This document shows, in pieces, positions 8,014 through 15,599 of a stretch of DNA of 64,000 nucleotides (positions within the stretch are counted from its first letter, which is position 1; every line of letters begins with the position of its first letter). Location: positions 496,001 through 560,000 of the forward strand of contig NZ_CP089214.1 in assembly GCF_021183625.1 (NCBI RefSeq), in the 5' to 3' direction. A program made the translations under genes and the position numbers. This stretch comes from Nocardia asteroides. Its GTDB lineage: Bacteria > Actinomycetota > Actinomycetes > Mycobacteriales > Mycobacteriaceae. A model generated the notes under the pieces. That model made no database searches. It was not told the DNA's origin and saw nothing but the letters and a program-made list of their open reading frames with translations.

Positions 8014-8589
8014 ATGAATTCCACCGTGACCGAACCACTGCAGATCGCCGTCGTCGTCGGCAGCACCAGGCCGGGCCGGCTCGGCCCGGCCGTGGCGGAG
8101 TGGTTCCTGGACCGCGCTCGCGCGCGTCCTGAGCTGATCCCCGCTGTCGTCGACGTCGGCGATACCGAGCTGCCGCACTCGTTCGGCGCCCCGGCGCCGG
8201 GGCTGGCTCCGGCGGCGGCCGCGCTGGCCGCCGCCGACGCCTTCGTCGTCGTCACCCCCGAGTACAACCACAGCTACCCCGGCTCCCTGAAGAACCTGAT
8301 CGACCTGCACGCGGCCGAATGGCGCGCCAAGCCGGTCGCTTTCGTCAGCTACGGCGGCATCTCCGGCGGGCTGCGCGCGGTGGAGCACCTGCGCGGAGTC
8401 TTCGCCGAGCTGCACGCCGTGACCGTGCGCGACACCGTGAGCTTCCACAATCCGTGGGGCCGCGCCGAAGGCGGCCGCCTGCGCGCCGACCCCGAGTCCG
8501 ACGCCGCCGCCACCACCCTGCTGAACCAGCTCGTCTGGTGGGGCGAGGCGCTGCGCACCGCCCGCGCCAACCGCCCCTACGGCAGCTGA
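8014..8589 (+). CDS. NADPH-dependent FMN reductase family protein
   Basis: The 191-residue flavodoxin-like protein has the phosphate-binding loop GSTRPGRLG near the N-terminus and the signature PEYNHSYPGSLKNLID at about residues 82-97, both diagnostic of NADPH-dependent FMN or quinone reductases. ATG 8014 follows the SoxR-like promoter directly; an upstream in-frame ATG would lie inside the operator. The gene is followed after 10 bases by an exporter gene. Flavin or quinone reductases and drug exporters are classic members of actinobacterial SoxR regulons that respond to redox-active compounds, which supports the promoter reading. The physiological substrate is unknown. Confidence 0.9.
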   Translation: MNSTVTEPLQIAVVVGSTRPGRLGPAVAEWFLDRARARPELIPAVVDVGDTELPHSFGAPAPGLAPAAAALAAADAFVVVTPEYNHSYPGSLKNLIDLHAAEWRAKPVAFVSYGGISGGLRAVEHLRGVFAELHAVTVRDTVSFHNPWGRAEGGRLRADPESDAAATTLLNQLVWWGEALRTARANRPYGS

Positions 8590-8599
8590 GGACGGGCCC

Positions 8600-10051
8600 G
8601 TGACGAACATCCTGACCAAACCCGTCGTCGCCGAGCGCAATCCGATGACGGTCGCACTGGTCCTCGTGGTCGGCTCGATCATGTCGACGCTGGACCAGAC
8701 CATCGTCAACGTCGCCATCCACCGGCTCTCCATCGACTTCGACGCACCCCTCTCCACCATCCAGTGGGTGACCACCGGCTACGCGCTGGCGCTCGGTGCG
8801 GTCGTGCCCGCCTCGGCCTGGGCGATCGGGCGGTTCGGCGCCAAGCGGCTCTACCTCTTCGCGGTGGTCTTCTTCGCGCTCGGCTCGCTGCTGGCCGGGC
8901 TGGCCTGGGACATCGGCTCGCTCATCGCCTTCCGGGTGCTGCAGGGCGTCGGCGGCGGGCTGCTCATGCCGGTCGGCATGACGATCCTGCTGCGCGCCGC
9001 CGCGGCCACCCCGGAGCGGCTCGGCCGGTTGATGAGCACGCTCGGGCTGGCCATCCTGGTCGGCCCGCTGGCCGGGCCGGTGCTCGGCGGGTACCTGATC
9101 GACGCGGTCTCCTGGCGCTGGATGTTCTTCGTGAACGTCCCGGTCGCGGTGCTGGTGGTGCTGCTCGCCGTGCGCGTCTTCCCGGCCGACGTGCCCGAGC
9201 CGCGCAAGCCGCTCGACCTGATCGGGCTCGCGCTCATGTCGCCGGGGCTGGCGCTGCTCATCTACGGCGTCACCGCCGCCGGCGAGCGCGGCGGCTTCAC
9301 CTCACCCGCCGTGCTCGGCCCCCTGCTGGTCGGGGCGGCGCTGGTGGCGGCGTTCGGGTATCGCGGGTTCACCGCGGAGAATCCGCTGCTCGACCTGCGG
9401 GTGCTGCGCAACCGGTCGGTGGCGGCGGCCGCGGCGGTGCTCGGGTTGTTCGCGGCCGGGTACTTCGGCTCGATGCTGTTGCTGCCGCTGTACTTCCAGG
9501 TGGTGCGCGGGGAGTCGGCCATGGTCGCGGGGGCGCTCGGGATTCCGTTCGCGCTGGCGTCCGGGTGCGCCATGCAGGTGGCGGGGCGGCTCATCGACCG
9601 GGTGCCGCCTGGGCGCTACCTGCCGGTGTCGATCGGGGTCGGGCTGCTCGGCTTCCTGCTCTTCCGGGCGCAGCTCGACGCGGACGCCTCGTACTGGGGG
9701 CTGTGCGCGGCCATGCTGCTGATGGGGGCGGGCGGCGGTGGGACGCTGATGCCGGCCATCACGGTCGCCACCCGCAGTCTCGCGCCGGAGCAGCAGGCGA
9801 GCGGGACCACGACGGTGAACATGGTCAACACCACCGCGCTCGCCATCGGCACCGCCGTCACCTCGGTGGTGCTGGCCGCGCTGCTCCCGGTCGACGGCGG
9901 GTTGCAGGCGCTGCACCACATGGGCGCGGAGGCGCAGGCGGCACTGGCGCCCGCACTGGCGCGGGCTTTCCAGGACTCGTACCTGGTCGCGCCCGCGCTC
10001 ATGGCGCTGGCGGTGATCCCGGCGCTGCTGCTGCCGCGGCGTCAGGGTTGA
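8600..10051 (+). CDS. MFS multidrug exporter, DHA2 (EmrB/QacA) family
   Basis: The 483-residue protein has about 14 hydrophobic segments, the DHA2 count. Family signatures include LDQTIVNVAIHRL in the first helix, AIGRFGAKRLYLF (motif A variant) and the LGLAILVGPLAGPVLGG motif C region. It should export hydrophobic drugs or metabolites by proton antiport at the cytoplasmic membrane. The start is GTG 8600, 10 bases after the FMN reductase stop, so both genes probably share the SoxR-like promoter. A TetR gene follows whose operator begins 4 bases after this stop. Confidence 0.93.
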   Translation: MTNILTKPVVAERNPMTVALVLVVGSIMSTLDQTIVNVAIHRLSIDFDAPLSTIQWVTTGYALALGAVVPASAWAIGRFGAKRLYLFAVVFFALGSLLAGLAWDIGSLIAFRVLQGVGGGLLMPVGMTILLRAAAATPERLGRLMSTLGLAILVGPLAGPVLGGYLIDAVSWRWMFFVNVPVAVLVVLLAVRVFPADVPEPRKPLDLIGLALMSPGLALLIYGVTAAGERGGFTSPAVLGPLLVGAALVAAFGYRGFTAENPLLDLRVLRNRSVAAAAAVLGLFAAGYFGSMLLLPLYFQVVRGESAMVAGALGIPFALASGCAMQVAGRLIDRVPPGRYLPVSIGVGLLGFLLFRAQLDADASYWGLCAAMLLMGAGGGGTLMPAITVATRSLAPEQQASGTTTVNMVNTTALAIGTAVTSVVLAALLPVDGGLQALHHMGAEAQAALAPALARAFQDSYLVAPALMALAVIPALLLPRRQG

Positions 10052-10055
10052 CATG

Positions 10056-10077
10056 AATATGATGACCGGTCTACTTT
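10056..10077 (+). promoter_or_regulatory. LmrA/YxaF-like operator, copy 1 (autoregulation)
   Basis: The site reads AATATG, two variable bases, GACCGGTC, then T-A and a T-rich tail. It lies immediately upstream of the TetR ATG at 10084. The same pattern recurs at 10665-10686. The core GACC-R-GTC resembles the TAGACCRGTC operator of LmrA/YxaF-type TetR regulators. Confidence 0.7.
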
Positions 10078-10083
10078 TGGGTC

Positions 10084-10641
10084 ATGGGTAGCAAGGGTGC
10101 CGAGACCCGGCAGCGCATGGTGGCCGCGACGCTCGCCTCGATCGAGCGGCGCGGCTACTACGGTGCCGGGTTGAACCAGATTCTGGCGGACAGCGGCACC
10201 CCGCGCGGATCGCTGTACTTCCATTTCCCCGGCGGGAAGGACGAATTGGTGGCCGAGGCGGTCCGGGAGGCGGCCGCTGTGGTGGAGGCGGTGCTGGCCG
10301 AGGTGGATCCGAGCGATCCGGTCGGTGCTGTCGGCGCGGTGCTCGGCGCGTTCGGGGATCGGCTCGAGGAGTCCGGGTGGGAGTGCGGGTGTCCGATCGC
10401 GGCGGTCGCGCTGGAGGTCTCCGGGACGCACGATCCCATACAGCGGGCCTGTGCGGAGGTTTTCGCGCGCTGGACCGAGAGCATTCGGCTCGGGTTGGTC
10501 GCTGCCGGGCGGGATGATGCCGACGATCTCGCGTCGTCGCTGCTCGCCCTGATCGAGGGGGCGTTGCTGCTCGCGCAGACTCAGCGCAGTCGGGAGCCGT
10601 TGGATCGCGCGCTGCGCACGGCGCGGGTGTTGTTGACCTGA
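10084..10641 (+). CDS. TetR family regulator, LmrA/YxaF-like
   Basis: The protein has 185 residues. The helix-turn-helix spans about residues 9-55 (GAGLNQILADSGTPRGSLYFHFPGGKDEL). The SLYFHFPGGK segment and the later WECGCPIAAVALE motif are typical of the LmrA/YxaF branch, whose members repress drug-resistance or SDR-type genes. ATG 10084 lies 6 bases after an operator-like repeat, and a near-identical repeat precedes the SDR gene at 10697. The simplest model is autorepression and repression of that SDR gene. The ligand is unknown. Confidence 0.92.
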   Translation: MGSKGAETRQRMVAATLASIERRGYYGAGLNQILADSGTPRGSLYFHFPGGKDELVAEAVREAAAVVEAVLAEVDPSDPVGAVGAVLGAFGDRLEESGWECGCPIAAVALEVSGTHDPIQRACAEVFARWTESIRLGLVAAGRDDADDLASSLLALIEGALLLAQTQRSREPLDRALRTARVLLT

Positions 10642-10664
10642 AGGCGGTTTTCGCGTGGCTCAAA

Positions 10665-10686
10665 AATATGTAGACCAGTCAATTAA
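10665..10686 (+). promoter_or_regulatory. LmrA/YxaF-like operator, copy 2 (SDR gene)
   Basis: AATATG, two variable bases, GACCAGTC and an A/T-rich tail repeat the site at 10056-10077 in the same orientation. It ends beside the AAGGAG ribosome site of the SDR gene, so repressor binding would block expression. Confidence 0.7.
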
Positions 10687-10696
10687 GGAGCTTCTT

Positions 10697-11689
10697 GTGG
10701 CCGACAGTATCGTCTTCGGCGCCGCCGGGTTCATCGGTGGCGCGCTCGTCGCCCGGTTGCTGGACGAGGGCCGGACGGTGATCGCCGCGGTGCGGCCGGG
10801 TAGTGAACCCCGGGTGCGTATCCAGCATCCGGAGCTGACCGTGGTCGCCGCGGACATCACGAAACCCGATCTCGGACTGGCGGATTCTCTGGATGTCCAG
10901 GACGTCTACAACTGCGCCGCGCGCTTCGCCTTCGGCCTCGATTCCGCCGATGCCAGGGCGGTGAACGTCGACGGCGCGGTGCACGTGCTGGAGTGGGCGG
11001 CGCGGCTGCCCGCGCTGCGCAGGCTGGTGCACGTGAGCGGGTATCGAGTGTCCGTTCCCGGGCATCGGCCCGACTACCGCGCGGGCGCGTACGAGGCGTC
11101 CAAGACCGAGGGTGATCGGGTGCTGTGGCAGCGGGCCGGGGAGCTGAATGTCCCGGTCACGGTGGCGAATCCGAGTGCGGTCCTCGGTCCGGGGCAGTAC
11201 ATCGGCCTGGCCGAGATGGTGCGCGACCTGTGGCAGCGGAAGCTGCCCGCCATCCCGGGCGGGCGGCGCACCCTGGTGCCGATCGTTGAGCTCGGCTACT
11301 TCGCGGAGTTCCTCGCGCGGATTCCGGAGTACCCCGAGACGGCGGGTGCCGCCTACACCGTGCTCGACCCGGACAGCCCCGCACTGCCCGACCTGATCCG
11401 TTTCCTGGCAGCGCATCTCGACGTGCCCGCGCCGCGCTTCACCGTTCCGTTGGGGGTGTTGCGGCGATTGCCCACCGTGCTCACCGGGGTGGATCGGGAA
11501 CAGCTGGCCTTCCTGTCCGAGGATCGGTACGACACCTCCGCCGCGGAAGCGTTCGCCGAGCGGGCGGGGCTGGTGATGCCGCCGGTCGAAGAGGTGTTGC
11601 GGGCATGGGCAGATCATCTTGTGGACAGCGGGTTCGGGGAGGAAGGTACGCGAATGTCATCGGTGGTGACGAAGTCGAGAAGTTCGTGA
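10697..11689 (+). CDS. NAD-dependent epimerase/dehydratase (extended SDR)
   Basis: The 330-residue protein starts with the Rossmann motif GAAGFIGG, has the NAD-stabilising N-C-A-A segment (YNCAARF) and the active-site pair in AYEASK (YxxxK). These define an extended short-chain dehydrogenase/reductase. GTG 10697 is chosen because AAGGAG (10685-10690) stands 6 bases upstream and an earlier in-frame start would run through the operator. Substrates of this group range from nucleotide sugars to hydroxysteroids and aldehydes; nothing here decides between them. The shared operator suggests control by the upstream TetR protein. Confidence 0.9.
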   Translation: MADSIVFGAAGFIGGALVARLLDEGRTVIAAVRPGSEPRVRIQHPELTVVAADITKPDLGLADSLDVQDVYNCAARFAFGLDSADARAVNVDGAVHVLEWAARLPALRRLVHVSGYRVSVPGHRPDYRAGAYEASKTEGDRVLWQRAGELNVPVTVANPSAVLGPGQYIGLAEMVRDLWQRKLPAIPGGRRTLVPIVELGYFAEFLARIPEYPETAGAAYTVLDPDSPALPDLIRFLAAHLDVPAPRFTVPLGVLRRLPTVLTGVDREQLAFLSEDRYDTSAAEAFAERAGLVMPPVEEVLRAWADHLVDSGFGEEGTRMSSVVTKSRSS

Positions 11690-11773
11690 GCCGGGCCGGC
11701 GATCACGCGCGAACGCGGGCCCGTGTGGTGACCACGCGCCTGCACGCCCCCAGCGCCGTTTCCGGCCCTGGGG

Positions 11774-12554
11774 ATGCTCAGTGATCACGCGCTGCGCGAC
11801 CTGGTGGACGCGGCTGCGCCGATCGGCGCCGGTATCGGCGGGAAATCGGCGCTGCTGGAGGTCGACGGCACTTCGGTCTTCGTGAAGCGCGTGCCGCTCA
11901 CCGACCTGGAACGGCGGCCCGAGCACGTCCGGTCGACGGCGAACCTGTTCGATCTGCCGCTCTTCTGCCAGTACGGTATCGGCCGCATCGGCTCGCCGGG
12001 CTTCGGGGCCTGGCGCGAACTCGCCGTCCACACCATGACGACGAACTGGGTCGCAGAACCTGCGCGAATGGCTCGGTGCGGGCGGCCGGGCGATCGCCGT
12101 GGTGGAGCGGGAACTGGCCGCGGGCGCCGATTTCATGAACAGCCGCGGGCTGCTGCACCTCGACGCGCACTTCGAGAACATCCTGACCGACGGGCACCGC
12201 CTCTACTTCACCGACTACGGCCTCGCGCTCGGCACCGGGTTCGACCTCTCGCCCGAGGAGACCGCGTTCTTCGACCGCAACCGGAGCTACGACCGCGGCT
12301 ACACCGCGAGCTACCTGGCGAACTGGCTGGTCACCGCGCATTACGGGCAGCAGGACCGCGCCCGGCTGCTGCACGCCTTCGCCGAGGGGGAGCGGCCGGA
12401 GGGCGTACCCGATGAGGTCGCGGCGGTCCTGCTCCGGAACGCCCCGTTCGCCGCGGCGATGTCCCCCTTCTTCCGCGGGTTCCTGGACGAGAGCCGCGGC
12501 TTCCCCTATCCGGACCGGGAGGTCCGCCGCCTGCTGAGCGGGACGGCGATGTGA
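11774..12554 (+). pseudogene. Decayed kinase-like (phosphotransferase-fold) gene with internal deletion and frameshift
   Basis: The N-terminal part (11774 to about 12050) matches a Streptomyces/Nocardia kinase-like family of about 340 residues: GKSALLEVDG, VFVKRVPLTDLE, then GAWRELAVHTMTTNWV. The C-terminal part (about 12054-12554) is in another frame: NLREWLGAGG, then LLHLDAHFENILTDG with the catalytic HxDxxxxN-type loop and FTDYGLAL. About 70-90 residues expected between TTNWV and NLREWL are missing, and the frame changes at the junction near 12050-12054. The remaining pieces are well preserved, so the loss looks recent. A sequencing deletion is less likely because the missing part is large. 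The C-terminal piece alone could be translated from GTG 12099. Confidence 0.8.
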
Positions 12555-12592
12555 GAGGGTGACCCTTCACGCGTGGATCTCGGAGGAAAACT

Positions 12593-13603
12593 GTGGTGGA
12601 AGCGGCATTCGATGTGGCCGGGCTGGTGGGGTATCGCTACCGTGCGGACGACTTCTACGAGGTGGGGCGGGAGAAGATCCGCGAGTACGCGCGGGCGGTC
12701 CAGGACTTCCACCCGGTGCACTGGAGCGAGGACGCCGCCGCCGAGCTCGGGTACCCGGGGCTGATCGCGCCGACCACCTTCATCTCCACCGTGGCCATGC
12801 TGGCCAATCGCAAGCTCCTGGAGACCGTGCTGGCCGGGTACGCCGTGATCGTGCAGACCGACCAGGTCTTCGAGATGCACAAGCCGGTGCTCACCGGTGA
12901 CCGGCTGGTCAGCGACGTCGAGCTGTCCTCGGTGCGCCGGATCGGCGGGAAGGACCTGCTCACGATCACCAATACGTTCAGCGATCGGGCCGGCGAGGTC
13001 GCGCAGGTCATGCACACCACCGTCGTGGGGCTGACCAGCGAGGACGTCGCCGCGGACGTCGGCGGGGCGATCGAGCGGGTGATCATGAGCGGGCTCGGCA
13101 CGACCTCCGTCGCCGACGAGCCGGCCGGCGCCGCCGAAGAGCCGCGCCTCTCGCTCGAGTCGCGCACGCGCACCCCGCGCACGGCGATCCGCTTGCACGA
13201 TGTCACCGCAGGGGACGAACTGCCCGCCCGGACCGTGCAACTGACCCGCGGTGACCTGGTGAACTACGCCGGGGTCTCCGGGGACGCGAACCCCATCCAC
13301 TGGCACAACGGGATCGCCGCGCTGGCGGGGCTGCCCGACGTGATCGCGCACGGCATGCTCACCATGGGGCTCGGCGCTGGCTTCGTCACCGGCTGGCTCG
13401 GCGACCCGGGCGCGGTGCTCCGCTACGGAGTCCGGCTGTCGAACTACACCGTCATCGAGGCGCTCGAGGCCGGGACGGTGGAGTTCACCGGGCGGGTGAA
13501 GTCGATCGATGCCGAGGCCGGGACGGCCGTCGTGGTCATCATCGCCAAGTCGGCGGGGCGCAAGATCTTCGGGCTCGCCACGGCCGAGGTCCGCCTCGCC
13601 TGA
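12593..13603 (+). CDS. Fused (3R)-hydroxyacyl-ACP dehydratase HadA/HadB
   Basis: The 336-residue protein combines two MaoC/hot-dog domains. Residues 1-150 are HadA-like (GYRYRADDFYEVGREKIREYARAV, then HPVHW). Residues about 195-336 are HadB-like with the hydratase motif YAGVSGDANPIHW and AHGMLTMGLGAGF. In mycobacteria HadAB dehydrates 3-hydroxyacyl-ACP in the FAS-II elongation of meromycolate chains; the fused form occurs in related actinomycetes. The HadB-like half carries the catalytic Asp and His, as expected. GTG 12593 follows GGAGGA by a short gap. No other FAS-II gene is adjacent, so this may be an accessory copy. Confidence 0.88.
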   Translation: MVEAAFDVAGLVGYRYRADDFYEVGREKIREYARAVQDFHPVHWSEDAAAELGYPGLIAPTTFISTVAMLANRKLLETVLAGYAVIVQTDQVFEMHKPVLTGDRLVSDVELSSVRRIGGKDLLTITNTFSDRAGEVAQVMHTTVVGLTSEDVAADVGGAIERVIMSGLGTTSVADEPAGAAEEPRLSLESRTRTPRTAIRLHDVTAGDELPARTVQLTRGDLVNYAGVSGDANPIHWHNGIAALAGLPDVIAHGMLTMGLGAGFVTGWLGDPGAVLRYGVRLSNYTVIEALEAGTVEFTGRVKSIDAEAGTAVVVIIAKSAGRKIFGLATAEVRLA

Positions 13604-13612
13604 ACACCTCCA

Positions 13613-13644
13613 CCCTATGTGCCATTGACAAATGGCACATAGGG
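13613..13644 (+). promoter_or_regulatory. Large perfect palindrome, candidate operator of the esterase operon
   Basis: Two 14-base arms (CCCTATGTGCCATT and its exact complement) flank a 4-base centre. A TTGACA (13625-13630) lies across the centre and can serve as -35 for the downstream gene, with a weak GATGCT -10 at 13649-13654. The length and position favour a repressor operator rather than a terminator, because the arms are not GC-dominated and the next gene starts about 20 bases later. Confidence 0.65.
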
Positions 13645-13661
13645 GGCTGATGCTGTTGAGC

Positions 13662-14660
13662 ATGACAACCCCACGGTCGACGGTGACCTCGCGGGCCAGG
13701 CCGGTCCCGGCAGCGGCATCGCTGCGCAGCCGGGTCGCGGCGGAGCTCTCCGCCCGCAGCCTGCGGCACCTGAACGGCGCACTGCCGCTCAATGCCGCCG
13801 GGATCTTCGCGGGCAGGCAGATCGTCGCCGGGCTCATGGCGGCGTTCGGGCCGGTGCTGCCGGGCACGAAGGTGCGGCAGGTGCGCGAGCCGGGGGTGCG
13901 CGGCGAGTGGGTGCGCGCCGCGGGCGTCGCCGAGGGGGCGCGCGCGATCTACTTCATCCACGGCAGCGGCTACGTCATCTGCTCGGCGCGCACGCACCGC
14001 GGCCTCGCCTCGCGGCTCTCCGCGGCGACCGGGCTGCCGGTCTTCGTCGTCGACTACCGGCTCGCGCCGGAGCACCGCTTCCCGGCCGCCGCCGACGACA
14101 TCGCCGCCGGGTACGCGTACCTGCTCGGCAGCGGTCACCGGCCGGGCGATCTCGTGATCGGCGGCGACTCGGCAGGCGGTCACCTCGCGCTCGACCTGGT
14201 GCTGCAGCTGGCCGAGCGCGGCACGCCGCAGCCCGCGGGCGTCTTCTGCTTCTCGCCGCTCATGGACCTCACCTTCGCGCTCGCCGAGGAGCACGACCGG
14301 GCCCGCCCCGACCCGATGGCGCCCGCGACCACCGGGCGGCCCATGCTCGCGCTGTACACCGAGGGCCAGCAGCTCGACTCGCCCCGGCTGCGGCTCACGG
14401 CGCGGCAGGGCGCGGTGCTGCCGCCGTTCTTCGTGCAGGCCGCCGCCGAGGAGATGCTGGCCGGCGACGCCAGGCACCTGCACACCATGCTCACCGCCGC
14501 CGGGCAGCGCTGCGAGCTGCAGCTGTGGCCCGGTCGCATCCACGTCTTCCAGGCGCTGCCGCTGCTGGTCCCCGAGGCCACCGCCGCGCTGCACCACACC
14601 GCGACCTTCGTCGCCGCCGCCCTGGCCGGGGCCGACACCCCGATCGCCCGCCCGGCCTGA
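13662..14660 (+). CDS. Alpha/beta hydrolase (HSL-family esterase/lipase)
   Basis: The protein has 332 residues from ATG 13662. It carries HGSGY as an oxyanion-loop variant (usually HGGGW), DYRLAPEHRFPAA, and the nucleophile elbow GDSAGG; a catalytic His lies in WPGRIHVFQ. This is the LipC/LipR type of cytosolic or cell-wall-associated esterase. ATG 13662 fits a leaderless transcript from the promoter in the palindrome; ATG 13650 is the alternative and has an AGGGGG only 3 bases upstream. It is followed after 24 bases by the ferritin-like gene and then a Baeyer-Villiger-type monooxygenase, so esterase action on an ester product of the monooxygenase is plausible. Confidence 0.88.
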   Translation: MTTPRSTVTSRARPVPAAASLRSRVAAELSARSLRHLNGALPLNAAGIFAGRQIVAGLMAAFGPVLPGTKVRQVREPGVRGEWVRAAGVAEGARAIYFIHGSGYVICSARTHRGLASRLSAATGLPVFVVDYRLAPEHRFPAAADDIAAGYAYLLGSGHRPGDLVIGGDSAGGHLALDLVLQLAERGTPQPAGVFCFSPLMDLTFALAEEHDRARPDPMAPATTGRPMLALYTEGQQLDSPRLRLTARQGAVLPPFFVQAAAEEMLAGDARHLHTMLTAAGQRCELQLWPGRIHVFQALPLLVPEATAALHHTATFVAAALAGADTPIARPA

Positions 14661-14684
14661 CCCCGCACCGACAGGAGAACCGTC

Positions 14685-15599
14685 GTGGACTTCGACTCCA
14701 TGCTCGCCAAGATCAAGGCCAAGCAGTGGGCGCTGGCCGATTTCGACTGGGACGCCCCGGGCGCCGAACTCATCGATCCCGCCCTGCACGCCAAGCTGAA
14801 ACCCTTCATGGCCGACCTCATGTGGATCGAGAACGTCGGCGCGCGCGGCTTCGCCGCCATGGCCACCAAGGCGCCCACCGAGACGCTGAAACAGATCTAC
14901 CGCTACTTCCACGCCGAGGAGCAGCGGCACGCCAATGCCGAGCTCGCGCTCATGCGGCGCTGGGGCATGCTCGACGGCGACGAGATCCCCGAGCCGAACA
15001 TCAACGTCAAACTGGTGATCGACTTCCTGGACAAGCACGCCGACGAGATGTCGCTGTCCTTCCTGGGCACCGTCATCCCGATGCTCGAGGTGGCGCTGGA
15101 CGGCGCGCTGATCAAGTTCGTCACCGACGAGATCGAGGACCCGGTGGCGCAGGAGGTCTTCAAGAAGATCAACGCCGACGAATCCCGGCACCTGGCCACC
15201 GACTACGCGGTCATGGAGCTGCTCGGGCACTCGGGGGCGCGCAAGCTCGCCATCGAGCTGGTCGGCGGCTGGGCCAAGCCGTCGTTCATCGTCGGGGTGC
15301 TCAGCTACGTGCCGCTGCTCAACAAGATGCGCGACAACATCGTCGCCATGGGCGTGGACGAGGAGAAGCTGTACTCGGCCATGCGCAAGTTCAAGCAGGT
15401 CGGCGAGCGGATGCCGCAGGCCAACCGGGTGCCCATGTACCGGATCGTGAAGATGCACGGCGACTGGGTGATCGACCGCGACCACCCCTACCACCTCTTC
15501 GCGGACGCCATGGTGAAGCTCACCGCCCGGATCCCGCAGCGCTTCCTCGCCAAGCAGCCGAGCTGGTCGCAGGAGCTCACCTACGAGCCGGTCGCGTGA
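14685..15599 (+). CDS. Di-iron ferritin-like protein
   Basis: The 304-residue protein is helical and has two carboxylate-histidine motifs, EEQRH at about residues 76-80 and DESRH at about 166-170, plus glutamates in ENVGARG and LEVALDGALIKF. This four-helix arrangement would hold a di-iron centre. Such ferritin-like oxygenases occur in actinobacterial lipid and xenobiotic operons, but their reactions are mostly undefined. GTG 14685 follows ACAGGAG. The stop overlaps the GTG start of the monooxygenase gene by 4 bases, which indicates translational coupling and joint action. Confidence 0.75.
   Translation: MDFDSMLAKIKAKQWALADFDWDAPGAELIDPALHAKLKPFMADLMWIENVGARGFAAMATKAPTETLKQIYRYFHAEEQRHANAELALMRRWGMLDGDEIPEPNINVKLVIDFLDKHADEMSLSFLGTVIPMLEVALDGALIKFVTDEIEDPVAQEVFKKINADESRHLATDYAVMELLGHSGARKLAIELVGGWAKPSFIVGVLSYVPLLNKMRDNIVAMGVDEEKLYSAMRKFKQVGERMPQANRVPMYRIVKMHGDWVIDRDHPYHLFADAMVKLTARIPQRFLAKQPSWSQELTYEPVA

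Noticed and set aside
5344..8775. A very long minus-strand open frame (over 1100 residues) across the hydrolase, gnd and FMN reductase genes
   Set aside because: It is opposite to four well-recognised genes and its protein is low-complexity (Gly/Asp/Arg/Val-rich), a typical product of high-GC third-position bias.
13539..15494. A minus-strand open frame of about 650 residues
   Set aside because: It covers the esterase and di-iron protein genes, which have full motifs and operon spacing.
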